From Tepidibacter hydrothermalis (GTDB lineage Bacteria > Bacillota > Clostridia > Peptostreptococcales > Peptostreptococcaceae), in assembly GCF_029542625.1 (NCBI RefSeq), contig NZ_CP120733.1, positions 2,046,001 through 2,110,000 of the forward strand: a DNA stretch of 64,000 nt, given 5' to 3'. Each line of letters opens with the position of its first letter. Positions within the stretch are counted from its first letter, which is position 1. Both the position numbers and the translations under genes were made by a program. Of the stretch, positions 30,214 through 40,841 are shown piece after piece. The notes below the pieces were generated by a model, which saw nothing but the letters and a program-made list of their open reading frames with translations, did no database searches and had not been told where the DNA came from.

Positions 30214-31686
30214 TTATATGATGAACCTTGATAAATACTTAATGTATCTTGATCTAATTATCAAAAAATATATAAACTGAATGACAAAAAATATAAATAG
30301 TACTGTAAACAACTTTGAAGCTAACCCCTGAAATAATCCAAGCCTTGCAATAAAAAAGCATGTATGAATAGCTGCCATTATATAGGGTGTAAAAAATAAT
30401 ATAGCTATTTGAATAGTAGCTGCTTTCCCCATTTCTTCCGGTGTTAATCCAACTTTCGAAATCCTTATATATTTTTCCTTTTCTTGATTCAAAGTTGCAT
30501 AAAGTCCAAGGTATAAGAAACTTCCTGCTCCAATAAAAAGTATAACTGCAATAAATATCCATACATAAATCAATTCTCTCCATTCTTTTTTTTCATGTTC
30601 AAGTTTATATACAAAAAATGAATTTTTAGGTTCTTTATTAATTTTTTCATATAAAAGTTTTTTAAGTTTAAACCCACCATCATTAAAAGAATCTTCAATA
30701 GATTTAATATCTTGTTGCTCTTTATTGTTACCTGATAGAGATGCACAGACAAACGGAATTGGACAAGTCCTAACTATATCATCTTTTACTGTACTATTTA
30801 TTGCATATAAGGAGACTATTGATGTGAAAGTCACTGTTGAAAGAATAGTTACTAAAAAAAACATTATAGCATTATTTCTAATGTTATATTCCAAATCAGA
30901 TATCCATATAATATTAACTTTTTTCATATAAAAGCTTTTTCTCTTTTTTAGTATTTCAATTACAAAAATACTAAACTGAGAAAAAAACAAAAACGTGCCA
31001 ATAGTAATAATAATAACCATAAGTGAAATTTTAAATTTCTTAGAAAAAGCCATTAAGTATCCACTGAATAATAACAAAACAGATAAAATAGACATTATTT
31101 TAGAAAATTTTATTTGTTTATCTTTTTTATTTTCTTCCCTGATGAGAGCATTTATTTGTTTTGTTCGAAGTAAAAATGGAATACACAATGAAATTATAAA
31201 AAATAAAATACAAAAGTATACTACTGTATATATAATTGCTTTTATAGGCAAATAACAATGTAATGAGTTAGTAATTTTAATTTTTTGTGATGCTAATAGA
31301 AAAAACTTCGAAAAAATTCCTCCTAAAATCATTCCCGTTATCACAGCAAGAAAGCATATAGTTAAGTTTTGTAAAAATATTAAAATATCCAATTGTTTTT
31401 TTGACATTCCAAGAACCATTAAGACTCCAAATTCTTTACTTTTCACATTTACAAATGTATTTATAGAATACAATATAAATAAAAAAGAAAAAATAAAAAT
31501 TATTATTTCAGCTATACTCATTAAAGATACTAATGAATTCATATTTGCCTTTATTAAATTTGGGTGAAATCTATATATGAAAAAAGAAAAAACAATCATA
31601 CTAGCAATAACGCCACTAAAAAAATGAAAAAGGTAAATTTTAGAATTTCTTATTATCCTATTTAAAGCAAACTCCCAAAAACTCAT
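30214..31686 (-). CDS. BceB-like permease, copy 3, lacking most of its extracellular domain
   Basis: A 490-residue paralogue about 150 residues shorter than its neighbours. Helices 1-7 and 8-10 are intact, but the extracellular domain breaks off after DIKSIEDSFNDGGFKLKKLL and resumes with a short KNSFFVYKLEHEKKEWRELI linker into helix 8. The reading frame is kept across the deletion, so a membrane protein should still be made. Without the domain it is unlikely to recognise a peptide itself; it could be non-functional, a constitutive exporter or a dominant partner. A second deletion shortens the loop after helix 5-6. The start is at 31686, next to GAGGAGATG. Confidence 0.9.
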   Translation of the reverse strand: MSFWEFALNRIIRNSKIYLFHFFSGVIASMIVFSFFIYRFHPNLIKANMNSLVSLMSIAEIIIFIFSFLFILYSINTFVNVKSKEFGVLMVLGMSKKQLDILIFLQNLTICFLAVITGMILGGIFSKFFLLASQKIKITNSLHCYLPIKAIIYTVVYFCILFFIISLCIPFLLRTKQINALIREENKKDKQIKFSKIMSILSVLLLFSGYLMAFSKKFKISLMVIIITIGTFLFFSQFSIFVIEILKKRKSFYMKKVNIIWISDLEYNIRNNAIMFFLVTILSTVTFTSIVSLYAINSTVKDDIVRTCPIPFVCASLSGNNKEQQDIKSIEDSFNDGGFKLKKLLYEKINKEPKNSFFVYKLEHEKKEWRELIYVWIFIAVILFIGAGSFLYLGLYATLNQEKEKYIRISKVGLTPEEMGKAATIQIAILFFTPYIMAAIHTCFFIARLGLFQGLASKLFTVLFIFFVIQFIYFLIIRSRYIKYLSRFII

Positions 31687-31741
31687 TTCTGTCATCTCCT
31701 CATAGCTAAACTTTTCTATTTGAAAATTTATTAGTTTATTA

Positions 31742-33661
31742 TTATATAATGAACCTTGATAAATACTTAATATAACGTGATCGAATTATTAAGAAATACA
31801 TAAAATGAACTACAAAAAAGCTAAGTAGCACGCCAATCAATTTTAAATCTAATCCTTGAAATAACTCAAACATTTGAAGAAAAAAACACGTGTGTATACT
31901 TGCAAATATATATGGTATAAAAAATAGCATAGCTATTTGAATAGTAGCTACTTTTTTCATTTCATCTAATGTTATTCCAATTTTTGAAACCCCCTTATAT
32001 TTTTCCTTTTGTTGATTTAAATCTGTATAAAATCTACAATACAAAAAACTTCCAGCTGAAATAAAAAGTATAATTGCAATAAAAAAACAAACATAAAACC
32101 ATACTGTCCAATGTTCTTTTTCATATTTAAATATATGTCCAGCTCCAATAGCAATAAATGATCTGCTATATTTTTTATTGATTTTTTTATAAATATAATC
32201 AACAGTATCTCCAGTCTTTTCCCACTCTTCTATCTTGAATCCATAATAATTATTTTTATGCCCATTATTTTCAATAGTTTTAAATGTATTGTCATTTACT
32301 ACTATTATTGTAGAAAATAAAAAACGCATAAAAATATTTTTATCTGCTGCACCTATACTCCTTAAAATAACCTTTTCATTGTTTAAAGACCATGTTATGT
32401 CACTTAAAGGTTTATCTATATCATCAGCAGTTTTATAAGAATACTCTACTATATACGATTCATTTTTATTTAAGTAAATATTTTTCATATTTAAACCAGA
32501 AATAAGCTTATTATAGTCTGAAAGCTTTACAATATAAATTTCTTTTTTATCATCAGTTTGTTGTCGTAAAATAATTGCTGTATATTTTTTAAATTTAAAT
32601 CCTGCCTTATAAAAACACTCTTCAATTGTCTTAATATCCTGTTGTTCTCCCTCATTACCTGGTAACGATAAATAAACAAATTGCATTGGATAATTATTAA
32701 TTATATTATCATTTACTCCATCATTTATTAAATATAAAATAGATATAGATGTAAAAGTTAGTGTTGAAAGTATAGTAACTAAAAAAAGTGTTATGGAATT
32801 TCTTCTCATGCTATAACCTAAATCAGCTATCCATATCATATTAACTTTTTTCATATAAAAGCTTTTCTTCTTCTTTAATATTTCAATTGCAAATATGGTG
32901 AACTGAGAAAAAAATAAATATGTTCCTATAATAGCAGTGATTGTAAGGAATAAAATTTGGTTTCTTTTTTTATGAAAAATCACATTCAAAAAATCACTTA
33001 AAAACTCAACCCTATTTGAGATAGCTATTAAATATCCAATACACAACAATAAAATTGATAAAACAGACATGAATTTAGAAAACTTTATTTCTCTATCTCC
33101 TTCATTCAATTGTCTAAGCAGAAAAATTATTTTTTTTCTTCGAATCAAAACTGGAATACTCAATGAAATTAGTAAAGATAAAATTAAGAATGCTATAATT
33201 GTAAATACAATTGCTTTTAAAGGTAAATATAAATACAATGAATCGTTTATCATAATTTTTTCTGATGCTACGAGAAAAAAATTCGAAAAAATCACTCCTA
33301 AAATTATACCTATTATGATCGAACCCCACCCTATAATTGAAATTTCTAAAAAAATCAATCTATTAAATTGCTTTTTAGACATCCCAAGAATCATAAAAAT
33401 TGAAAATTCTTTACTTCTTGCTTTCACAAATACATATAGTGAATAAATAGCAAAGATAAAAGAAAAGATAAAAATGGCAAATTCAGCTATAACTGTTACA
33501 CAGAATAATAAATTTGTACCTGGCTGGGATAAATTGGGGTGAAATAGATATATGGCAAAGAAAAAGAAAACTATAGTAGAAATAACACAACTTATAAAAT
33601 AACCTAAATACCTTCTAAAATTTCTTTTCACATTATTTAGAGCCAAGTTATAAAATTTCAT
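31742..33661 (-). CDS. BceB-like FtsX-domain ABC permease, copy 2
   Basis: A 639-residue permease beginning MKFYNLALNNVKRNFRRYLG, with ten helices and a full extracellular domain (about 315-520). It starts only four bases after the stop of copy 1, with GGAGGTGAGG as ribosome site, so expression is coupled. Its extracellular domain has a distinctive stretch (NNYYGFKIEEWEKTGDTVDY) shared with copy 1 in modified form, suggesting copies 1 and 2 form one subgroup and 4 and 5 another. Confidence 0.92.
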   Translation of the reverse strand: MKFYNLALNNVKRNFRRYLGYFISCVISTIVFFFFAIYLFHPNLSQPGTNLLFCVTVIAEFAIFIFSFIFAIYSLYVFVKARSKEFSIFMILGMSKKQFNRLIFLEISIIGWGSIIIGIILGVIFSNFFLVASEKIMINDSLYLYLPLKAIVFTIIAFLILSLLISLSIPVLIRRKKIIFLLRQLNEGDREIKFSKFMSVLSILLLCIGYLIAISNRVEFLSDFLNVIFHKKRNQILFLTITAIIGTYLFFSQFTIFAIEILKKKKSFYMKKVNMIWIADLGYSMRRNSITLFLVTILSTLTFTSISILYLINDGVNDNIINNYPMQFVYLSLPGNEGEQQDIKTIEECFYKAGFKFKKYTAIILRQQTDDKKEIYIVKLSDYNKLISGLNMKNIYLNKNESYIVEYSYKTADDIDKPLSDITWSLNNEKVILRSIGAADKNIFMRFLFSTIIVVNDNTFKTIENNGHKNNYYGFKIEEWEKTGDTVDYIYKKINKKYSRSFIAIGAGHIFKYEKEHWTVWFYVCFFIAIILFISAGSFLYCRFYTDLNQQKEKYKGVSKIGITLDEMKKVATIQIAMLFFIPYIFASIHTCFFLQMFELFQGLDLKLIGVLLSFFVVHFMYFLIIRSRYIKYLSRFII

Positions 33662-33665
33662 TTCC

Positions 33666-35573
33666 TCACCTCCAATCAGTGAAAATATATCGTGATAAAT
33701 GTTTAATATATTGCAAGCGTATTATTAAAAAGTATATAAACTGAATAACAAAGAAAATAAATAGTACTGTAAGCACTTTTGAAGATGCCCCTTTGCATAA
33801 TCCAATTATTTCAATAAAAAAATATGTATGAACACTTGCAATTATATATGATGTAAAAAATAGTATAGCTATTTGAATAGTAGATGCTTTTTTTATTTCT
33901 TCTATTGTTACTCCAATTTTTGAAATATTTCTATATTGTTCTTTTTTTTGATTTAAAATCACATAAATTCTAAAATATAAGAAACTTGCTGCTGCAATGA
34001 AAAATATAGTCCCTATAAAGAAACATATATAAAACCATAATCTCAAAGCTTCTTTTTCATTTTCAAATATAGATGCAGCTCCTATAAAAACAAATGGATT
34101 ATCATTTGGAAAAACGAATAAATTATTATCTGGCGTATACAATTTTTCATAAATATAATCACCAATACCCGCTGTCTTTTCCCAATCTTGAACTTGAAAT
34201 CCATAATAAGTATTTTTGTTGCCAATATGCTCAATAGTGTTAAATGTATTATCCTTTACTACTATTAATCTATTAGATAAAAAACACTCAAAAATATTTT
34301 TATCTGCTATGCCTATTCTTGTTAAAATAATATTTCTATTGTTTAAAAAAAAGCTTTCACTTCTTGAAAGCTTATCTATATTTCCCTCAGATTTATATGG
34401 CAATTGTAATATATAAGCCTCATTTTCTTTTAATCTAATATTTTTCATATTTAAAGCAGTGGCGATATGATTATACTCTGAAAGCTTTATAATATAATTT
34501 CCTTCTTTGTCATGGATTTGCTGATGTAAAATAACTGCTGTATATTTTTTAAACTTAAATCCATCATTATTGAGATAATCTTCAATAATTTTAATATGTT
34601 GCCGTTCTTTATTGTTTCCTGGTAATGATAAATAAGCAAACTGCATTGGATAATCACTAACTACATCATCTTTTATTGTAAATTTTGCTGCATATAAAGT
34701 ACCTATTGATGTAAAAGTTACTGTTAAAAGAATACCTACTAAAAAAATCACTCTCACATTAATTTTTCTACTATATGATAAGTTAGATATCCACATCATA
34801 TTTACTTTATTCATATAAAAGTTTCTTCTCTTTTTTAACATTTCAATTACAATAATACTGGACTGAGAAAAAAATAAGAACGATCCAATAGTAGTAATAC
34901 CCATAATAAATAAAATTTGATTACTAAATTTATTAAAAAGCTTATATACAAAACCTAACATTAAAATCGATAAAATAAATATCGTTTTACAGAACTTCAT
35001 TTCTTCATATATTGTACTAGAATCTCTAAGTAAGTCATTTATTTCCTTTGTACGAAGTAATAATGGGATACATAAGGAAATTATTAAAAATAAAATACAA
35101 AAAGATATAATTGTAAATAAAATTGCTTTTATAGGAAAATAAAAATCTAATGGCCCTATAGCTATTATTTTTTCTGATATTATTAGAAAAAACTTCAAAA
35201 AAACCAATCCTATTATTATTCCTGTTGTAAGTGAAAGGAAACCTATAATTATATTTTCTAGAACTATTAGTCTATTAAATTGTTTTTTAGACATTCCAAG
35301 AATTATTAAAACTCCAAATTCCTTATATCTTACTTTCACAAATATACTTGCGGAATACAGTATAAAAAGAAAAGAAGATATAAAAATAACTATTTCACCT
35401 GTAATGATTGTCATATATACGCCCTCACTACCTAACTCCCATAACTTAGGATGAAAGATATTTATAGCAAAAAGAAAAAAAAACATAATAGAAACAGCGC
35501 TGCTTAAAAAATGAGCAAGATATGCTTTAAAATTTCTTGTTATATTATTTAATGCGAACTGCCGAAAATTCAT
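33666..35573 (-). CDS. BceB-like FtsX-domain ABC permease, copy 1 (ATPase-proximal)
   Basis: A 635-residue permease starting MNFRQFALNNITRNFKAYLA at 35573, where GGAGGAG sits seven bases upstream; an upstream in-frame start lies deep in the ATPase gene. It overlaps the ATPase gene by 29 bases, the arrangement expected of a matched BceA-BceB pair, so this is the most likely ancestral partner. Ten helices and a full extracellular domain are present. Its extracellular domain has a short extra insert (YTPDNNLFVFPNDNPFVF) relative to copy 2. Confidence 0.92.
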   Translation of the reverse strand: MNFRQFALNNITRNFKAYLAHFLSSAVSIMFFFLFAINIFHPKLWELGSEGVYMTIITGEIVIFISSFLFILYSASIFVKVRYKEFGVLIILGMSKKQFNRLIVLENIIIGFLSLTTGIIIGLVFLKFFLIISEKIIAIGPLDFYFPIKAILFTIISFCILFLIISLCIPLLLRTKEINDLLRDSSTIYEEMKFCKTIFILSILMLGFVYKLFNKFSNQILFIMGITTIGSFLFFSQSSIIVIEMLKKRRNFYMNKVNMMWISNLSYSRKINVRVIFLVGILLTVTFTSIGTLYAAKFTIKDDVVSDYPMQFAYLSLPGNNKERQHIKIIEDYLNNDGFKFKKYTAVILHQQIHDKEGNYIIKLSEYNHIATALNMKNIRLKENEAYILQLPYKSEGNIDKLSRSESFFLNNRNIILTRIGIADKNIFECFLSNRLIVVKDNTFNTIEHIGNKNTYYGFQVQDWEKTAGIGDYIYEKLYTPDNNLFVFPNDNPFVFIGAASIFENEKEALRLWFYICFFIGTIFFIAAASFLYFRIYVILNQKKEQYRNISKIGVTIEEIKKASTIQIAILFFTSYIIASVHTYFFIEIIGLCKGASSKVLTVLFIFFVIQFIYFLIIRLQYIKHLSRYIFTDWR

Positions 35574-36318
35574 TATTTTCTCCTCCGAGCAGTGACAATA
35601 CATCTATAATATTCTGATAAAATTTTTCTCTACTGTCTCCTCTATGAATCTCATTAAATAGTTCACCATCTTTAATAAAAATAACTCTATTACAATAACT
35701 TGCGGCCAAAGGGTCATGAGTTACCATCATGATCGTTGCTCCATTATTCCTATTGATATTTTCAAACAATTCCATAACATTCTTTGAAGATCTGGAATCT
35801 AAATTTCCTGTTGGCTCATCCGAAAGCAGAATGGATGGTGAGTGAATAATAGCACGAGCAATAGCTGCATGTTGAGCTTGTCCCCCTGAAACTTCAAATA
35901 TTCTTTTGTTTAATATTTCTTTAATCCCGAGTTGTTGTGCTACTTCATTTAATCTTTCGTCCATATAAGATACTTTATGTCCATCTAAAGTTAATGGAAG
36001 TACTATATTTTCCCCAATAGTTAAGGTATCCATTAAGTTAAAGTCTTGAAATACAAATCCAAGTTCTCTTCGTCTAAATAGTGCTAGTTTAGAATATTTA
36101 AGAGTATGTGGATTTTTATTATTTAATAATATTTCACCTGATGTTGGTGAATCAATAGTAGAAATTACATTTAATAAGGTAGTTTTTCCACTTCCTGATG
36201 GGCCCATTATCCCTACAAAATCTCCCTTTTCAACTGTTAGATTAATATCATTCAACGCACGAAAAGGAACTTTACCTTCATATATTTTATAAACATTCTT
36301 TACCTTTAAAATTTCCAT
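35545..36318 (-). CDS. BceA-like ABC transporter ATPase
   Basis: A 257-residue ATPase of the MacB/LolD/BceA group. Walker A is GPSGSGKT (39-46), the Q-loop is FVFQDFNLMDTLT, the signature is VSGGQAQHAAIARA, and Walker B is ILLSDEPTGNLDS followed by the switch histidine in MMVTHDPLAA. In the signature the usual Arg of GGQxQR is His, a conservative oddity in a position that contacts nucleotide indirectly. It is the only ATPase in the locus and must energise up to five permeases. It starts 63 bases after the kinase gene. Confidence 0.95.
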   Translation of the reverse strand: MEILKVKNVYKIYEGKVPFRALNDINLTVEKGDFVGIMGPSGSGKTTLLNVISTIDSPTSGEILLNNKNPHTLKYSKLALFRRRELGFVFQDFNLMDTLTIGENIVLPLTLDGHKVSYMDERLNEVAQQLGIKEILNKRIFEVSGGQAQHAAIARAIIHSPSILLSDEPTGNLDSRSSKNVMELFENINRNNGATIMMVTHDPLAASYCNRVIFIKDGELFNEIHRGDSREKFYQNIIDVLSLLGGENNEFSAVRIK

Positions 36319-36381
36319 ATAACAATATCCTTTCTGTCATTCATCATTAGTCTTTTATAAACATTACATCAGTGTAATACT

Positions 36382-37359
36382 TTAAAATATTATTCTTACT
36401 ATCGTACCTACGTCCACCTCGGATTCTAGCTCAACTCTATGTTGAAGTCTTTTGCATGACTGCCTTACAAGGTATAATCCCATTCCAGTAGATTCACCAA
36501 ATCTTCTTCCATTTTCACCAGTATAAAATGCCTCATATACTCTTTTTATATCTTTTTTAGGAATACCTACTCCCTGATCTTTGACTTCTAATATAATATT
36601 TTTATTTTGTTTATAAGCTTGAACTGTAATTTTTTTGTTTCTTTCACCAGAATATTTAATCGCATTTGTTAGCAACTGTTGAAGTATAAATATCAACCAT
36701 TTGCTATCTGACTGTATTAAAACTTTATCCTTAATTAATATTTGAGGAAAAATGCCCTTACTAATAAACAATCCTTTTAATTCATTAATAGCTTTTGTAA
36801 CTACAGTTCTCAAGTCTATTGTTTCAACATAAAAATCATTTTGAAAAGAATCAAGTCTTGCCATATATAGTGCCATATTTAAGCCTCTGTTAAGACTATC
36901 AATTTCTTGTTGTATATTTGCCATATACGGTTCATATTCATTTTCCTGAGCAACAAGCTGTATTGCAGATAATGGTGTTTTCATATGATGAACCCACTGA
37001 TTAATAAATACCAAGTGCTCTTTTTGCTTTCTATCGTAATTATGTATTTGTTCTTGAAATAAACTAAACTGATTTTTCAGTAGTTTATTCAACGCTTCAT
37101 CAAGACACGAATTTCCTATGTCCGCTATAGGTGTCTCTAAACTAGAAGACAATTCACTTAATTTCTTATAAAATCTTCTATTTGTAAAATATCTATATAC
37201 TGAATAACAAATTAAAAGAAATAAACTTACAAACAGAAAGTAAAGCAGATTTTCACTTTTCTCAAATCCACCGATAAAGTAATACATTATAACTAAGAAA
37301 AACATATTTGAAAAGTATAAAACAAACAAAGCTAGCTGTTCTTTAAAAAAAAGCTTCAT
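36382..37359 (-). CDS. BceS-like intramembrane-sensing histidine kinase
   Basis: A 325-residue kinase with two N-terminal membrane helices (about 11-30 and 38-55) joined by only a few outside residues, so it cannot sense a ligand by itself. This is the hallmark of BceS-type kinases that read the flux of their transporter. The phosphoacceptor is H124 in QWVHHMKTPLSAI. N-, G1- and G2-box regions are seen in LLTNAIKYS, DQGVGIPKKD and GESTGMGLYL. The start overlaps the response-regulator stop (TAATG). Confidence 0.94.
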   Translation of the reverse strand: MKLFFKEQLALFVLYFSNMFFLVIMYYFIGGFEKSENLLYFLFVSLFLLICYSVYRYFTNRRFYKKLSELSSSLETPIADIGNSCLDEALNKLLKNQFSLFQEQIHNYDRKQKEHLVFINQWVHHMKTPLSAIQLVAQENEYEPYMANIQQEIDSLNRGLNMALYMARLDSFQNDFYVETIDLRTVVTKAINELKGLFISKGIFPQILIKDKVLIQSDSKWLIFILQQLLTNAIKYSGERNKKITVQAYKQNKNIILEVKDQGVGIPKKDIKRVYEAFYTGENGRRFGESTGMGLYLVRQSCKRLQHRVELESEVDVGTIVRIIF

Positions 37360-38060
37360 TATTCATTCCTCCAAGTTATATTTAATCTATATCCTATTCC
37401 TCTTACTGGTTCTATTGCATTTTCAATACTCAGTTCTATCAATCTTTTTCTTAATCGAGTAACATTTACATTTAAAGTGTTTTCTTCTACAAAATTTATA
37501 TCATCCCATAATTTATTTAAAAGTATTTCACGACTAACAACATTTGGGTACTTTTTCATAAATACTTCTGCTAAAATCGCTTCTTTCTTCGTAAGTATGA
37601 TTTTATTTTTATTAAATGTTATTTCTAGTCTTTCGGGATATAAAATTAATCCATTTAGCTCAATTTTTCTTTCTTGTATTGGTGTTACATATATACCATA
37701 ACAGCGCCTTATATGACTTTTTATTTTTGCAATTACTATTTCATAAAAAAATGGTTTTGTTATATAATCATCTGCTCCATTTTCTAACGCCATAATTTGA
37801 TCCATCTTTCCCTCACGGGCAGTAATAAATATAATGGGACATGTGGATATTTTTCTAATTTCTTTACACCAAACATATCCATCATATTTAGGAAGATTAA
37901 TATCAATTAACACAAGGTGAGGCTGAAACTCATGATAATTCAGCATAACATTTTCAAAATTATCTACTATCATACTTTCATAACCGTATTTTTCTATATG
38001 TGATGATAGTAGCTCAGCAATAGATATATCATCTTCTATAATCATAATTCTGTATTTCAT
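37359..38060 (-). CDS. BceR-like OmpR-family response regulator
   Basis: A 233-residue regulator. The receiver domain (1-120) has the acidic pocket IIEDD, phosphoacceptor D53 in LIDINLP, and K in ITKPF. The C-terminal winged helix ends NTLNVNVTRLRKRL and GIGYRLN, typical of OmpR/PhoB types. It heads the operon and would activate the downstream ATPase and permeases when the kinase detects transporter activity. No clear inverted-repeat Bce box was found by eye in the upstream region. Confidence 0.95.
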   Translation of the reverse strand: MKYRIMIIEDDISIAELLSSHIEKYGYESMIVDNFENVMLNYHEFQPHLVLIDINLPKYDGYVWCKEIRKISTCPIIFITAREGKMDQIMALENGADDYITKPFFYEIVIAKIKSHIRRCYGIYVTPIQERKIELNGLILYPERLEITFNKNKIILTKKEAILAEVFMKKYPNVVSREILLNKLWDDINFVEENTLNVNVTRLRKRLIELSIENAIEPVRGIGYRLNITWRNE

Positions 38061-38203
38061 AAATTACTATTCCTTCCTTGGATTATCATACCTATTTTTC
38101 AAATTATCTTTTCATAAATATTTATAGTAATAAATTTATCGGTAATTTTTATAATTTCATTAGTAAATACTACACATAATCCTTATTTATTCTAAAAATA
38201 TGT

Positions 38204-38238
38204 AATAAAAAACCACGACATAATATTCGTGGTTTTGA
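38204..38238 (-). terminator. Terminator of the chemoreceptor gene
   Basis: Read leftward: AAAACCACGAATATTATG then TCGTGGTTTTTT. It lies about 30 bases past the chemoreceptor stop. Confidence 0.88.
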
Positions 38239-38268
38239 ACTTCGCTTAAGTTGTACTGTAATTAGAGG

Positions 38269-40290
38269 TTAATTCAACTTGAATACCTGTATAATTTCTT
38301 CAAGTTCTCTTGACATATTTGCTAATTCTTCTACAGATCTAGTTATTTCTTCTATAGTTGCAGATTGTTCTTCACTTGAAGCTGCTACTTCTTCTGTATT
38401 TGATGCAGATTCTTCTGAAATAGTCTCTATTTCATCTACTAAATTAACAATATTCTCTGTAGTTTTATTTACTTCTAATATGTTTTTATTTGCTATATCT
38501 AATTTATTTTTTGTTAAATCAAATCCTTGTATTATCTCTTTTAAAGAAATTCCTACTTCTTTTACAACTACTTCCCCTTTTTCAGCTTCTTTATTACCTT
38601 CTTCTATTGATACAATAGCTTTTTTAGTATTTTCTTGAGTTTTATCTATTAATTTTTTTATATTATCTGATGATTTAATTGACTCTTCAGCAAGCTTTCT
38701 TATTTCATCAGCTACTACTGCAAATCCTCTTCCAGACTCACCTGCTCTAGCAGCTTCAATCGCTGCATTGAGTGCAAGTAAATTGGTTTGATCTGCTATA
38801 TTATTTATAACTTGCACTATATTTCCTATTTCATCAGATGTTTTTCCGAATTCATGCATTATATTAGATGTATAATTCACACTATCTTTAATTGCATTCA
38901 TCTGCTTTATCATACTATTCATTTTTTCTCTACCATCTGATGCTAATTTACTTGTATTATCTGCATTATCTACTACATCATTAATTTCATCATTAATTTT
39001 TTCTATATTATGTGCTACTTCTTTTATATTATTTGAAACTAGTGTTGCTGATTTAACTTGTTTTTCTGCTCCATCTGCTACATCCTGAGTTGATATAGCT
39101 ATTTGCTCTGAAACTGTTGAAGCCTGCTCAGCTGCTGAAAATAGTTCCTGAGAGTATGACGATACATTTAATGCAACATCTTGAATTTTGCTTGTTATAT
39201 TTCTTAAATTATTTATCATTTTATTAAAGCTATCTGCCAATATTCCTACTTCATCTTTACTTTTAATATCTATATCTTGTGTTAAATCTCCATTTGAAAC
39301 TTTATTTGCTACTTCTACGAATTCTTTTAATGGATTTGTTATCTTTTTTATTAATAATGCTAGTATAATTCCTCCAACTATAAAAGAAATAATAGCTATG
39401 ATTATAGTTTTTACTAAGAGAATTTTTATTGCATTATTTATCTGTTTCATAGATAGTCCTATATCTACAGCTCCTATATGTGTTCCATCTTCATACAATG
39501 GAACCAACACATCATAAACTTCTTGTCCTTGATAATCATATTTTGATGCATACTCCTTACCTTTAACAGCTGCGGTTTTACTTCCTTCATCAGTCAAATC
39601 TATTCCTATTCTATCTTTATTACTATGAGCGACTGCTTTTAAATTCTTATCTATTACAAGAGCAAATACAATACCTTCTTTTTCTGCTATTTTCTCAACT
39701 TTTCTTTGAATATTCATTGATGATTTTAGTTCTTGTATTTTATTTCCTGATATCCCCACTTGAACAAAACCACCATTTTCTAAAGCTATCGCTCCATATT
39801 TGTAATAGTCATCTGAATCCTGACTTTTTCTTACTTCTTCAATTACTTCTTTTTCTTTACCTTTTAGTATAGCTTGTACAGCATGATCTTCTGGATAGTA
39901 AGTTCCTACATATTCTTCAAAATTTGAATATAATGTTAATCCTTTTGAATCAGCTATACTTATCTCTGATACTCCTGTAAGTTCTGATATTTTTACTAAA
40001 ACTTCATTAGACATATTAGGATTTTGACCTATCATTTCACCTACAGTTTTTATTTTATCTCCTAAAAGATATTCCATCTGATTTAAAGCTATCTTACTAG
40101 TTTCCATTTCATTAGCCATTTCTTTGACTAATTCCATTCCTATTTTTTCCGTCTCTTTTATCATTTCTTTTTTTATACTACTTAAAGAAACTCCAGCTAA
40201 TATTGATATTGTTGCTAAAAATACAATTAAAGTTGTTGTTATAATTTTAAATGATATAGAATTATTTCTAAATTTTAATATTTTCTTCAT
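38269..40290 (-). CDS. Methyl-accepting chemotaxis protein with Cache-type sensor
   Basis: A 673-residue chemoreceptor: membrane helix about 15-35, an extracellular double-Cache-like sensor (about 36-285, with [20 protein letters not shown] and [16 protein letters not shown]), a second helix (about 288-312), a HAMP domain (to about 365) and a long cytoplasmic coiled coil. The hairpin tip [20 protein letters not shown], which contacts CheA and CheW, is fully conserved. GGAGGAATGACG precedes the start. A c-di-GMP-I riboswitch and terminator lie in the leader, so its production is tied to the motile/sessile switch. The ligand is unknown. Confidence 0.95.
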   Translation of the reverse strand: MKKILKFRNNSISFKIITTTLIVFLATISILAGVSLSSIKKEMIKETEKIGMELVKEMANEMETSKIALNQMEYLLGDKIKTVGEMIGQNPNMSNEVLVKISELTGVSEISIADSKGLTLYSNFEEYVGTYYPEDHAVQAILKGKEKEVIEEVRKSQDSDDYYKYGAIALENGGFVQVGISGNKIQELKSSMNIQRKVEKIAEKEGIVFALVIDKNLKAVAHSNKDRIGIDLTDEGSKTAAVKGKEYASKYDYQGQEVYDVLVPLYEDGTHIGAVDIGLSMKQINNAIKILLVKTIIIAIISFIVGGIILALLIKKITNPLKEFVEVANKVSNGDLTQDIDIKSKDEVGILADSFNKMINNLRNITSKIQDVALNVSSYSQELFSAAEQASTVSEQIAISTQDVADGAEKQVKSATLVSNNIKEVAHNIEKINDEINDVVDNADNTSKLASDGREKMNSMIKQMNAIKDSVNYTSNIMHEFGKTSDEIGNIVQVINNIADQTNLLALNAAIEAARAGESGRGFAVVADEIRKLAEESIKSSDNIKKLIDKTQENTKKAIVSIEEGNKEAEKGEVVVKEVGISLKEIIQGFDLTKNKLDIANKNILEVNKTTENIVNLVDEIETISEESASNTEEVAASSEEQSATIEEITRSVEELANMSRELEEIIQVFKLN

Positions 40291-40389
40291 ACGTCATTCC
40301 TCCAATATCATAGATTTGTTAAATGCAATTTTCCCTTTTAGATTTTTAGTTATTACTTCTATCTTTTTAAAAAAATAAAAGTTAGTTAA

Positions 40390-40431
40390 TAAAAAAACAA
40401 AAGATGCCTACGAATAATAGACACCTTTGCT
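40390..40431 (-). terminator. Riboswitch expression-platform terminator (chemoreceptor)
   Basis: Read leftward: AAAGGTGTCTATTATTCG then TAGGCATCTTTTG and TTTTTTT. It lies between the c-di-GMP aptamer and the chemoreceptor, the usual layout of a riboswitch that controls transcription. Confidence 0.85.
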
Positions 40432-40451
40432 TTAACACTTTTTTATATAAT

Positions 40452-40540
40452 ATATGTTTCGGCAAACTGGCAATCATAGGATTTATAATCCCTTAGACCC
40501 ATGTCTTTGCGTCCTTATCTTTCGATAAGTTTGCTAGTAT
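40452..40540 (-). promoter_or_regulatory. c-di-GMP-I (GEMM) riboswitch upstream of chemoreceptor
   Basis: Read leftward the aptamer shows GCAAACTTATC, the GAAA tetraloop, GATAAGGACGCAAAG, then GGGTCTAAGG, an AT-rich hairpin, CCTATGATTGCCAG and TTGCCG. These are the conserved core and tetraloop/receptor blocks of class I c-di-GMP riboswitches. The following terminator suggests an OFF switch at high c-di-GMP, as is usual for motility genes, although the direction cannot be proved by eye. Confidence 0.95.
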
Positions 40541-40841
40541 CGTTTATATATTTGCTTTTCATTGTAAAATCGGGACTTCATACCTAGATTATACTACACT
40601 TCGACATAACCGTCTATATTTTTATGCATTTTTAAATATTAATTATATATATATTTTATTTTTAATTTACGCAACTAAAAATCATATATAAAAAATAATA
40701 TATACTCATAAATTAATAATATATTTTGGTGAAATTTATATATCTAGGATTGAAGTACTGATATTAGAAATGAATTTATCAGAAATAAGATTTTTGCATT
40801 TTACTTATATTGTAAAGGAATTTCAATATGTATAATATTAG

